A DNA stretch of 5,120 bases from Candidatus Spyradenecus faecavium (GCA_018713405.1 DVOR01000039.1:1-5120); one strand, 5' to 3'; numbered from the stretch's first letter, positions 1 to 5,120 are shown. Notes: generated by a model not told the origin, from the sequence alone. Translations and numbers: made by a program.

Positions 1-15
1 CTCTGAGAGAACGCC

Positions 16-1059
16 ATGCAAGATTGCCTCCATCTCGTCTACGCCACCGACGCCAACTATCTCTTCCTCACCCGCGTCTCCCTCTGCAGCGCGGCCTGGA
101 TGTGCGCGACTCCGGGTAATCTCGTCTTCCACATCCTTGACTGCGGCATTCCAGACGCCGAGTGGGAGCGCTTCGTCGGCGAGGCCCGCGCCGCCGTGGG
201 CGACGTCGCCATCGAGCGCCACTCACTCGACATGGCCCAGTTCGCCGGCTTCCCCAAGTGGCGCGGCACCAGCATGGCCGTCTACGGTCGGCTCGACATC
301 CCCCGTATCCTGCCCAATCTCGACTGGTGCGTCTACGCCGACGCCGATACCCTCTTCACCGACGATCCCCTCAAACTTCTCGCCCTGCGCGACCCAGACG
401 CCGCCATGCTCGGCCAGCTCGGCACCCAGCCCTATCAGCACTTCGGCAAGTGGTACGACAAGCATCACATCGAGCAGGACTGGACGCACTACGTCTGCTC
501 CGGCTTCCTCCTCATCAACCTCGCTTGGTTCCGCGCCCACGATGTCACCGCGCGTTGCCTGGACCTCATCCGCACCTACCCCGACATCCCGTGCGTCGAC
601 GAGACCGTCCTCAACCTGGCCTGCGCCGGCCACGTGAAGGGGTTGCCCCACGAATGGGGCATCTTCGCCTACCTCGCCTTTGAGGAGCCCCGCCCCGCCT
701 GCATCCACTACCTCTTCGGCATTGCCCTTCCCACGCGGATGCGTTTCCGTTGGGGTGGCGGTTACCTTGACGCCGCCGTCGTCTGGCTCAACTTTGTGCG
801 CGAGGTCCTCGGCGTGCCCCGCACCGCAATCCGCCCCGACATCCCGTGGTGGCGTTGGCTTGCCGTCCGAACCTACTGTCGCCTCACCAAATGGCTCGTC
901 TGTGCGGCGCTCTGCCTCCCTCGCTTTCGCCGCAATCCCCGCTGGCGTGAGCTCCGTTCCCGTTACGCCACCCGCGCCAACGCCCGCCTCCTCTCCCCCG
1001 CCTTCTGGCGCGTGCGACGCTTCCCGATTCGAGGGGGCACTCCAAATAAGTGCCGATGA
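16..1059 (+). CDS. GT8-like glycosyltransferase
   Basis: This 347-residue protein looks like a family 8-type (GT-A fold) glycosyltransferase, which moves a sugar from a nucleotide-sugar to a glycan or lipid acceptor, usually at the cytoplasmic side of the membrane. The N-terminus LVYATDANYL (7-16) is the usual first strand and nucleotide-binding loop. YADADTLF (107-114) carries the metal-binding DxD (Asp109, Asp111). CSGFLLINLAWF (161-172) and VDETVLNLA (194-202) fit the family's 'sGvllinl' and 'DqdvlN' motifs. His231 in IHYLFG is the likely C-terminal metal ligand. After the catalytic core, 278-347 is rich in Trp and Arg with a short hydrophobic stretch (293-302), which suggests peripheral membrane attachment. 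The start is the first ATG after a weak purine patch (GAGAG, 5-9). The acceptor cannot be told; the neighbouring genes are not glycan genes, so any cluster would lie to the left. Confidence 0.8.
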   Translation: MQDCLHLVYATDANYLFLTRVSLCSAAWMCATPGNLVFHILDCGIPDAEWERFVGEARAAVGDVAIERHSLDMAQFAGFPKWRGTSMAVYGRLDIPRILPNLDWCVYADADTLFTDDPLKLLALRDPDAAMLGQLGTQPYQHFGKWYDKHHIEQDWTHYVCSGFLLINLAWFRAHDVTARCLDLIRTYPDIPCVDETVLNLACAGHVKGLPHEWGIFAYLAFEEPRPACIHYLFGIALPTRMRFRWGGGYLDAAVVWLNFVREVLGVPRTAIRPDIPWWRWLAVRTYCRLTKWLVCAALCLPRFRRNPRWRELRSRYATRANARLLSPAFWRVRRFPIRGGTPNKCR

Positions 1060-1067
1060 TTTTCCGG

Positions 1068-1152
1068 AACCCTTAAGGGTTTGGGGCGAAACCCTTAGGG
1101 TTTGGGGTCGAACCCTTTAGGGTTTCGGGTCGGGCCCTTTAGGGTTTGGGGG
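1068..1152. repeat. Four tandem 21-22 bp palindromic repeats
   Basis: Four imperfect copies start at 1068, 1090, 1111 and 1133, so the period is 21-22 bp, about two helical turns. Each has the form AACCC-centre-GGGTTTGGGG followed by a CG or TCG spacer. The palindromic centre varies: TTAA in copy 1 (AACCCTTAAGGGTT is a perfect 14-bp palindrome), TTA in copy 2, and TTTA in copies 3 and 4. Copy 4 has GG in place of the leading AA. GGGTTT of copy 1 can also pair with AAACCC at the start of copy 2, so an RNA could fold within or between units. The array begins 9 bases after the glycosyltransferase stop. It may be an intergenic repeat family, a multi-site operator, or a 3' end hairpin array. Its function is unknown. 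Confidence 0.85.
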
Positions 1153-1202
1153 AGGGTGGCGCGGTCGGGCGTATGCGGGGGTGGGGCGGCGAAAGAAAAG
1201 CG

Positions 1203-1232
1203 CAGACAGGAGGGGGCGGAGTGTGGCATAAT
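1203..1232 (+). promoter_or_regulatory. Candidate sigma70-type promoter for the DUF3472 gene
   Basis: CATAAT at 1227-1232 matches five of six bases of the -10 consensus. CAGACA at 1203-1208 matches four of six of the -35, with an 18-base spacer. The patch 1227-1250 is strongly A/T-rich in an otherwise GC-rich window. It lies just upstream of a strong ribosome binding site, which leaves a short leader of about 20 bases. The -35 is weak and no start site is known. Confidence 0.4.
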
Positions 1233-1247
1233 AAAAAGGTAAAAAAC

Positions 1248-1255
1248 AAAGGAGG
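1248..1255 (+). promoter_or_regulatory. Strong Shine-Dalgarno, AAAGGAGG
   Basis: AAAGGAGG is a near-perfect match to the 16S anti-Shine-Dalgarno. It sits 5 bases before the ATG at 1261 and fixes the start of the DUF3472 gene. No other + strand gene here has such a site, so this unit is probably well translated. Confidence 0.85.
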
Positions 1256-1260
1256 CTGAC

Positions 1261-2163
1261 ATGAAAGGATTGATGACGGTGGCGGTGGCCGTGATGGCCG
1301 CGGCGGTGGCGTTCGGGCAGAGCGGCGAGGAGCAGGCGCGATGTCAGGCGCGCAGCGTGCATCTGCAGTATCAGGGCTTCGCGGAGCCGGCGCAGGTCTT
1401 CTACGTGGAGGCCACGGCGGACCGCTTTTGGCCGGGGTCGTACCTGTGCATGCTGGGCTTCGACGGCGGCTATGCCGGCGTGCAGGAGCTGGTGGACGGT
1501 CGCCGCGTGGCCATCTTCTCGGTCTGGGAGCCGAGCGACCCCTTCGATTTCAAGGCCCACCCTGACGCCGTGCATGAGGAGAAGCGCACCAAGGTGCTCT
1601 ACGGCGGGCAGGGCGTGGAGGTCGGCCGTTTCGGCGGCGAGGGCACGGGCGGCAAGTCGATGACGCTCTGGCCGTGGGAGCTGGGCAAGCCCGTGCGCAT
1701 CGCCGTCTCCTGCGCGCCCGATGGCCCTTACCGCACGGCCTACACCTGCTGGCTGTGGGACGACGCCAAGGACGATTGGTTCCGCATGGCCACCTTCTCG
1801 ACGTTGGTGGGCGGCTCCCAGGCGACCCTCCGCGGGCCCTATTCCTTCCTCGAGGATTTCCGCCGCGACGTGAAGAGCAAGGATGCCGTCCGCGCGGCCC
1901 GGTTCTCCCGCCTGTGGGCGTGGGACGGCCAGAAGTGGGGCGAGAGCGACCAGGCGCGCTTCACCGCCGACGCCAACACCCTGACGACGATCGACGCCGG
2001 TCCCGCGGCCGACGGCTTTTGGCTGGCCACCGGCGGCGACACGCGCAACGTCACCGTGCCGCTCTGGGGCGCCATCCGCCCCGGCGGCGCGCCCGACGCC
2101 TCGGCCGAGCGCCGCGGCAAGTTGCTGAAGGCCATCCGGGCCGCCCAGCCCGCGCAGTCCTGA
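1261..2163 (+). CDS. Secreted DUF3472-domain protein
   Basis: This 300-residue protein begins with a classic signal peptide: Lys2, a hydrophobic core at 4-18, and a likely signal peptidase I site near Phe18-Gly19-Gln20. The mature part resembles the DUF3472 family, exported proteins of unknown function found in Bacteroidota, Planctomycetota and Verrucomicrobiota among others. Family-like stretches are AIFSVWEPSD (84-93), GEGTGGKS (126-133) followed by a WPWELG segment, YSFLEDF (194-200), FTADAN (from 234) and FWLATGGD (253-260). The many aromatic residues and short strands suggest a beta-rich, possibly carbohydrate-related fold, but the substrate is not known. The start is fixed by AAAGGAGG five bases upstream. 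The phosphoesterase gene starts one base after its stop, so the two are almost certainly co-transcribed. Family assignment is from remembered motifs and is fairly sure; function is not. Confidence 0.8.
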   Translation: MKGLMTVAVAVMAAAVAFGQSGEEQARCQARSVHLQYQGFAEPAQVFYVEATADRFWPGSYLCMLGFDGGYAGVQELVDGRRVAIFSVWEPSDPFDFKAHPDAVHEEKRTKVLYGGQGVEVGRFGGEGTGGKSMTLWPWELGKPVRIAVSCAPDGPYRTAYTCWLWDDAKDDWFRMATFSTLVGGSQATLRGPYSFLEDFRRDVKSKDAVRAARFSRLWAWDGQKWGESDQARFTADANTLTTIDAGPAADGFWLATGGDTRNVTVPLWGAIRPGGAPDASAERRGKLLKAIRAAQPAQS

Positions 2164-2164
2164 C

Positions 2165-3508
2165 ATGCGCGTCGCCTTCTTCTCCGACATCCATGCCAAC
2201 CTCCCCGCCCTGGAGGCCGCCCTTGAGGACGCCCGCGCGCGGGGGGCGACGCACCTCGTCAACCTCGGCGACGTGGTGGGCTACGGCCCCGAGCCCGCCG
2301 AGTGCGTGGCCCGCGTGCGCGAGCTCGCCTCGGCCTCCGTCCTGGGCAACCACGACGCCGCCGCCTGCGGCCTGCTCGACCCCCGCCGTTTCAACGCCTT
2401 CGCCCGCGAGACCGCCGAGCGCGCGGCCCTCGCCCTCGACGCCGAGGCCCGCGCCTGGATGGCCGCCCTGCCCTACGTGGTGGAGGACGAGGGCTTCGCC
2501 TGCGTCCACGGCAGCTTCGAGGCGCCCGAGCGGTTCCATTACCTCGAGACGAAGGAGGACGCCGCGATCAGCCTGGCGGCCATGCCGGGCAAGCCCCTGC
2601 TGGTGGTGGGCCACACCCACCTGCCGTGCGTCTACATGGAGGAGGGCGGCGCCATCCGGCAGTTGCCGCCGGAGGACCTGCGCCTGCGTCCCGGCGCGCG
2701 CTACGTCGTCAATCCAGGCTCCATCGGCTTCCCGCGCGGCGACCGCCTGACAGCCGACTACCTGCTCTACGACACCGTCACCGGGCTCCTGGCTTTCCGC
2801 GCCGTGCCCTACGACCTCGCGCCCTATCGCCTGGCCCTGGTGCGCAACGGCTACAACCCCCTGAACTATTGGTTCCTGAGCCCCTCCGCGCGCCGTCGCC
2901 GCGCCGAGCTGGCCTTCCGCAAGCCCTCGCGGGCGTCGGACGCGCCGTTGAGCGGGCCCTTCCGCCCGCGCCGGCGCAAGGGGTTGCCGCGGACGGCCTG
3001 GGCGCTCCTGGCCCTGCTGGGGCTGTTGCTCCTGGGCGTGGGCGTCGCGCTTGTGGCCTTCCGCGAGCGGCCCGCGACGCCGGCCACCGCCCACGCCGAG
3101 GCGCCCGCGCCGGAGATGGGGCTCCTCCCGCCCCTCGCGGACTGGACGCTCTCCGGCGGCGCCATTGCGGGCAACGATTACGTCCTCGCCCCCGCACGGC
3201 CGCGCGTGACCACCTCCGGCGCCCTCACCAGTGGGCTCATCACCCTCCCCAAAGGCGCGCGCCGCCTGCGCCTGGCCTTCGCGGTCGAGGGCGTGCCCGC
3301 CGACGGCCTCCGCTACAGCGCGCGCGTCCTCTTCCTGCGCGACAACGGCACCCAGCGCAAGGACGACCTGCACGAATACAAGACCTTCCGCGACTGCGCC
3401 TACACCGTCGACGTGCCGGAGGGCGCCTCGCGTTTCCGCGTGTGCTTCGACTTCCTCACCCCCGTGCGCCTGACCCTCTCGCCGCCCTGCCTGACCGTGA
3501 TCGAATGA
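2165..3508 (+). CDS. Membrane-anchored YfcE-type metallophosphoesterase with C-terminal extracytoplasmic domain
   Basis: Residues 1 to about 225 form a calcineurin-like phosphoesterase of the YfcE/MJ0936 type, a two-metal phosphodiesterase or phosphatase fold. All the metal-ligand motifs are present: SDIHAN (Asp8, His10), LGDVVGYGP (Asp36), GNHD (Asn62, His63), VHGSFE (His115) and GHTH (His150, His152), followed by the NPGSIGFPR loop (183-191). A basic stretch (RRRR 243-246, RPRRRK 267-272) precedes one hydrophobic helix at 278-299. By the positive-inside rule the enzyme would face the cytoplasm and residues 300-447 the periplasm. The C-terminal part has an Ala/Pro-rich linker (303-317) and then about 125 residues of beta-sandwich-like sequence that I do not recognise. 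Plain YfcE-like enzymes are about 160-250 residues, so this is an unusual fusion. There is no clear Shine-Dalgarno. The ATG is one base after the DUF3472 stop, which implies translational coupling. Confidence 0.82.
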   Translation: MRVAFFSDIHANLPALEAALEDARARGATHLVNLGDVVGYGPEPAECVARVRELASASVLGNHDAAACGLLDPRRFNAFARETAERAALALDAEARAWMAALPYVVEDEGFACVHGSFEAPERFHYLETKEDAAISLAAMPGKPLLVVGHTHLPCVYMEEGGAIRQLPPEDLRLRPGARYVVNPGSIGFPRGDRLTADYLLYDTVTGLLAFRAVPYDLAPYRLALVRNGYNPLNYWFLSPSARRRRAELAFRKPSRASDAPLSGPFRPRRRKGLPRTAWALLALLGLLLLGVGVALVAFRERPATPATAHAEAPAPEMGLLPPLADWTLSGGAIAGNDYVLAPARPRVTTSGALTSGLITLPKGARRLRLAFAVEGVPADGLRYSARVLFLRDNGTQRKDDLHEYKTFRDCAYTVDVPEGASRFRVCFDFLTPVRLTLSPPCLTVIE

Positions 3509-3514
3509 GGGTAC

Positions 3515-3544
3515 AAAAAAACGGGCAGCCTGAAGGCTGCCCGT
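3515..3544 (-). terminator. Rho-independent terminator between converging units
   Basis: ACGGGCAGCC (3521-3530) and GGCTGCCCGT (3535-3544) form a perfect 10-bp stem with a TGAA loop. Read on the - strand the stem runs into seven T's (complement of 3515-3521), a textbook terminator 17 bases after the DUF805 stop. Read on the + strand, the hairpin is followed only by TCGTTT, so termination of the phosphoesterase transcript (stop at 3508) would be weaker. It probably works in both directions. Confidence 0.9.
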
Positions 3545-3561
3545 TCGTTTCGCGTCGTGGC

Positions 3562-3927
3562 TCAGTGTGACTCCGTGTTGGGCACGGGGCCGAAGCGGTT
3601 TTCCGTCGGCTGGCTGCCCTGCATCACGAAGATGAGCAGGGCGATGGGGCCGACGATCGGGATGAGGAAGATCAAGATCCACCATCCGGAGCGGTCCGTG
3701 TCGTGCAGGCGGCGGGCCGTCACCGCCAGCCCGGGGACGAGCACCAGCAGCGCCCACAGCGCGACCAGCGCATCCGAGACCAGGCCCAGGGCGGCGGGCA
3801 CGATGGTGCACATCAGATAGGCCCACCAGTATTCCGAGCGCGAGGCGCGCCCGCGGAAGGTCCAGCGAAGCCAGAAGAAGGTCACGGCCTCGAGGGGGGA
3901 GACCATGCGTTGGGGGGTGTCGTTCAT
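3562..3927 (-). CDS. DUF805 family small membrane protein
   Basis: This 121-residue protein matches the DUF805 family of small inner-membrane proteins (YhaH-like) of unknown biochemical role. The family signature is clear: F-R-GRASRSEYWW (24-35) ahead of the first membrane segments (about 36-70), then the conserved LAVTARRLHDTDRSGWW (67-83), a hydrophobic helix with LIPIVGPIALLIFV (88-101), and a C-terminal ENRFGP (109-114). Length and layout are normal for the family. The start is supported by an AAAGGAG Shine-Dalgarno six bases upstream (3934-3940). It lies 27 bases after the HAD-like gene and just before a strong terminator, so it is probably the last gene of the smc-HAD-DUF805 operon. The family is sure; the role is unknown. 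Confidence 0.92.
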   Translation of the reverse strand: MNDTPQRMVSPLEAVTFFWLRWTFRGRASRSEYWWAYLMCTIVPAALGLVSDALVALWALLVLVPGLAVTARRLHDTDRSGWWILIFLIPIVGPIALLIFVMQGSQPTENRFGPVPNTESH

Positions 3928-3933
3928 CGGGTT

Positions 3934-3953
3934 CTCCTTTCAGAAAAGGGGAG
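3934..3953 (-). promoter_or_regulatory. Shine-Dalgarno of the DUF805 gene inside a possible hairpin
   Basis: On the - strand AAAGGAG (3940-3934) is the ribosome binding site, six bases from the ATG. Directly upstream, CTCCCCTTT (3953-3945) can pair with it: UUU-CC with AAA-GG, then UC with AG across a two-base bulge, closing a UCUG loop. The seven-pair stem would cover the whole Shine-Dalgarno. The HAD-like gene stops at 3955, so a ribosome ending there would open the stem. This suggests coupling; the folding is inferred only from pairing. Confidence 0.5.
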
Positions 3954-3954
3954 T

Positions 3955-4611
3955 TCAGCGGGCGGGAGCCAGGCCGAGCTTGGCGCGGAGCTTGGCGACG
4001 AGGCCGCGGCTGAAGGTGTCGCAGACGAAGTCCGCCCCCGCGCAACCCTCGAAGGCGACCATCGGGTCGGGCACGGCGGCGGCGCGGAGCCCCACGCGGA
4101 GCGCGGCCCGCACGCTGGCGCCGCACGCCATCAGCCCGAAGCATTGGCGGACCGGCGCGCCCAGGGCCACGAGGGCGGCCTGGAGCGTCTCGGGCGCGAG
4201 GCCGACGGCCAGGGGCTGGGGGTCGAGCACCGCCAGGGCGCCGCCGGGGACGCCCTCGGCCAGCTCGTCCACCACGGGCTGGCGCAGGCGCGTGACGAGG
4301 GCGACGCGGACGCCGTGCTTGGCGAAGGGGCGGAGGAAGGCGCGCACGCCGCGGACGGCCTGCTGGGCGTTCTGCTGGAGGAGGGCGGCGTAGGTGGCGG
4401 CCAGGCGGCGCTCCACGTGCGCGGCGTCGACGCTCGCGGGGAGGAGGGCGCGCAGGGCCTCGTCGGTGGGCTTGCCGTAGAGGCGGCGGACGAAGCGGAA
4501 GGGGTCGTCGTCGGGGAGGCCGTACTTGAGGAGGCGCTCGGAGAGGACCTCGGCGGGGAGGGCGAAGCCGCCGAGGAAGAGGGGGTCGAACTCGATGATG
4601 AGGGCGGGCAT
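3955..4611 (-). CDS. HAD-superfamily-like protein with degenerate catalytic motifs
   Basis: This 218-residue protein has the layout of a HAD subfamily IA (GS1/beta-phosphoglucomutase-like) hydrolase, but key residues are changed. Motif I, normally DxDG(T/V), reads IIEFDPLFL (5-13), so at best one acidic residue is in place. A helical cap region follows (about 20-85). Motif II is kept: GVRVALVTR (100-108, Thr107). The motif III region aligns as GLAPETLQAALVALG (137-151), with Gly137 where Lys is expected. The motif IV region aligns as CFGLMACGASVRAAL (157-171), with Met161-Ala162 where Glu/Asp-Asp is usual. AAVPDP (178-183) and AGADFVCDTF (191-200) fit the typical C-terminal strand and ending. 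The frame is intact, so it looks like a pseudoenzyme, not a broken gene. An AGGAG (4618-4622) overlaps the smc stop and fixes the start. Fold assignment is by motif comparison only. Confidence 0.65.
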   Translation of the reverse strand: MPALIIEFDPLFLGGFALPAEVLSERLLKYGLPDDDPFRFVRRLYGKPTDEALRALLPASVDAAHVERRLAATYAALLQQNAQQAVRGVRAFLRPFAKHGVRVALVTRLRQPVVDELAEGVPGGALAVLDPQPLAVGLAPETLQAALVALGAPVRQCFGLMACGASVRAALRVGLRAAAVPDPMVAFEGCAGADFVCDTFSRGLVAKLRAKLGLAPAR

Positions 4612-4617
4612 GGCGGG

Positions 4618-4622
4618 CTCCT
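4618..4622 (-). promoter_or_regulatory. Shine-Dalgarno of the HAD-like gene overlapping the smc stop
   Basis: AGGAG on the - strand lies six bases before the ATG at 4611, and its first two bases (AG, 4622-4621) are the last two of the smc TAG stop (4623-4621). Translation of the two genes is therefore likely to be coupled. The site also supports the ATG at 4611 over other starts. Confidence 0.75.
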
Positions 4623-5115
4623 AGGCGCGTCGGTCAAAGCGCATCGACAGCGTGCGCGAGACGCCCTTCTCGGGCATCGTCACGCCGTACACGATGTCCG
4701 AGCCGGCGATGGTGTGCTGGTTGTGGGTGATGATGAGGAACTGCGAGTGGACGAGGAAGTCCTTGAGGGCGTCGACGAAGCGGCCGATGTTGCTGTCGTC
4801 GAGGGCGGCGTCGAGCTCGTCGAGCAGGCAGAAGGGGGCGGGCTTGATGAGGAAGATGGCGAAGAGCAGGGCCACGGCGGTCATGGTGCGCTCGCCGCCG
4901 GAGAGGAGGCTGATGGTCTGGGGCTTTTTGCCGGGGGGGCGGGCGATGATGTCGATGCCGCACTCCAGTGGGTCCTCGTCGTTCTCGAGGAGGGCGAGGC
5001 CCCCGAGGACGCCGCGCTCGAGGCCCGCCTGGGCGAGCTCCGCGCCGCCCTCGAGCGCATCGGCCCGGTCAACCTCCTGGCCATCGACGAGTACAAACAG
5101 CTGGAGGAGCGCCAC
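4621..5115 (-). CDS. smc: SMC chromosome-segregation protein, C-terminal ATPase head (fragment)
   Basis: The last 125 or so residues of this frame (4998 down to 4621) are the C-terminal half of the SMC ATPase head, which with the N-terminal half binds ATP and drives chromosome organisation with ScpA/ScpB. Visible motifs are DPLECGIDIIARPPGKK (4974-4924), the ABC signature LLSGGER (4908-4888), Walker B with D-loop FCLLDELDAALDDSN (4833-4789), and the switch histidine in IITHNQ (His at 4725-4723). The end, VTMPEKGVSRTLSMRF, is typical of the family. The frame stays open to an ATG at 5115, but residues 1 to about 39 are not SMC. They are the antisense of SMC coding sequence on the + strand. A true start is absent: a full SMC is about 1,100-1,200 residues. 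The head motifs look intact, so the break is probably recent or not real in the genome. The HAD-like gene follows directly. Confidence 0.85.
   Translation of the reverse strand: MALLQLFVLVDGQEVDRADALEGGAELAQAGLERGVLGGLALLENDEDPLECGIDIIARPPGKKPQTISLLSGGERTMTAVALLFAIFLIKPAPFCLLDELDAALDDSNIGRFVDALKDFLVHSQFLIITHNQHTIAGSDIVYGVTMPEKGVSRTLSMRFDRRA
4984..5022. other. smc inversion/fold-back junction zone
   Basis: To the left, SMC head coding is recognisable on the - strand up to about 4998 (LALLENDEDP). To the right, SMC coiled-coil coding is recognisable on the + strand from about 5017 onward. The switch of strand therefore falls near or within this interval. The interval is bounded by two CTCGAG palindromes (4984-4989 and 5017-5022). 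No long inverted repeat or recombinase site is visible on this side; the other end lies outside the window. Confidence 0.7.
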
Positions 5116-5120
5116 GCCTT
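4984..5120 (+). pseudogene. smc: SMC distal coiled-coil fragment in inverted orientation (partial, runs off window)
   Basis: The + strand encodes, in sense, LEARLGELRAALERIGPVN and then LLAIDEYKQLEERHA up to base 5118. IGPVNLLAIDEYKQLEERHAF corresponds to the conserved SMC stretch G(P/T)VN-x4-I-(D/E)-E(Y/F)-x3-ERY-x-FL, which normally lies about 85 residues before the C-terminal head on the same strand. Here it points away from the head fragment. There is no start codon with a ribosome binding site and no N-terminal domain, so it is not a gene start. The left limit is uncertain: coiled-coil-like sequence can be read from about 4984 (LEEGEAPEDAALEARL), but the antisense of the head fragment is read in the same place. 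It could be part of an inverted segment, one arm of a fold-back, or a second smc copy. Confidence 0.8.

Noticed and set aside
1068..1152. Telomere-like (TTTAGGG/CCCTAAA) or CRISPR array
   Set aside because: The TTTAGGG resemblance comes from the palindromic core and is not a head-to-tail 7-mer. Units are contiguous, with no unique spacers of CRISPR length.
1153..1226. A small gene or RNA in the G-rich stretch before the promoter
   Set aside because: No start with a ribosome binding site, no stable long stem and no recognisable RNA motif; it looks like purine-rich leader DNA.
1117..2262. A 381-codon open frame on the - strand over the DUF3472 gene
   Set aside because: It is antisense to a gene with a signal peptide, strong ribosome binding site and family motifs. 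Its composition is low-complexity and its end merely reads through the repeat and leader region.
1674..2750. Long alternative + strand frames over the DUF3472 and phosphoesterase genes (also 2302-3570)
   Set aside because: They are Arg/Pro/Ala-rich shadow frames in GC-rich DNA with no ribosome binding site or domain, overlapping genes whose motifs are clear.
2051..4144. A 697-codon open frame on the - strand across the phosphoesterase and DUF805 regions
   Set aside because: It runs antisense through two well-supported genes and out of frame through part of a third, is very rich in Gly, Arg, Ala and His, shows no recognisable domain, and is explained by the scarcity of stop codons at high GC.
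5000..5115. The N-terminal 39 or so codons of the - strand smc frame (MALLQLFVLVDGQ...) as a genuine SMC variant start
   Set aside because: The sequence is exactly the antisense of recognisable SMC coding on the + strand and does not resemble any part of SMC in the - direction.

Overview
This GC-rich bacterial window (about two thirds G+C or more, with C/G-dominated third codon positions) holds three genes on the + strand, a run of genes on the - strand that converges on them, and a rearranged smc locus at the right edge. A DUF3472 secreted protein, a family-8-type sugar transferase and a DUF805 membrane protein next to smc would suit a member of the Planctomycetota-Verrucomicrobiota-Lentisphaerota/Kiritimatiellota group. 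That is a guess from gene content; no marker gene in the window fixes the taxon.

Left part: a complete GT8-like glycosyltransferase (16-1059) is followed by about 200 non-coding bases. These hold four tandem copies of a 21-22 bp unit with a palindromic core (1068-1152), then an AT-rich promoter-like patch and a very strong Shine-Dalgarno. Middle: a two-gene unit made of a secreted DUF3472 protein (1261-2163) and, one base after its stop, a calcineurin-like phosphoesterase of the YfcE type joined to a single transmembrane helix and a probably extracytoplasmic C-terminal domain (2165-3508). A hairpin with a 7-T tail on the - strand (3515-3544) lies between the converging units and can serve both.

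Right part, - strand: the smc C-terminal ATPase head (4621 to about 4998), a HAD-fold protein whose catalytic residues are mostly replaced (3955-4611), and a small DUF805 membrane protein (3562-3927). Tight spacing and Shine-Dalgarno sequences next to the preceding stop codons suggest one coupled operon ending at the terminator.

The most notable feature is at the right edge. The smc sequence does not continue upstream on the - strand. From about 4990 to 5120 the + strand instead encodes, in sense, the conserved SMC stretch that normally lies about 85 residues before the head (GPVNLLAIDEY, 5062-5094). smc is therefore broken into two back-to-back pieces in opposite orientation. This is either a local inversion inside smc, a fold-back (palindromic) junction that may be an amplification or assembly artefact, or a second smc copy. 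Sequence beyond base 5120 would decide. No RNA genes, CRISPR arrays or insertion sequences were seen.
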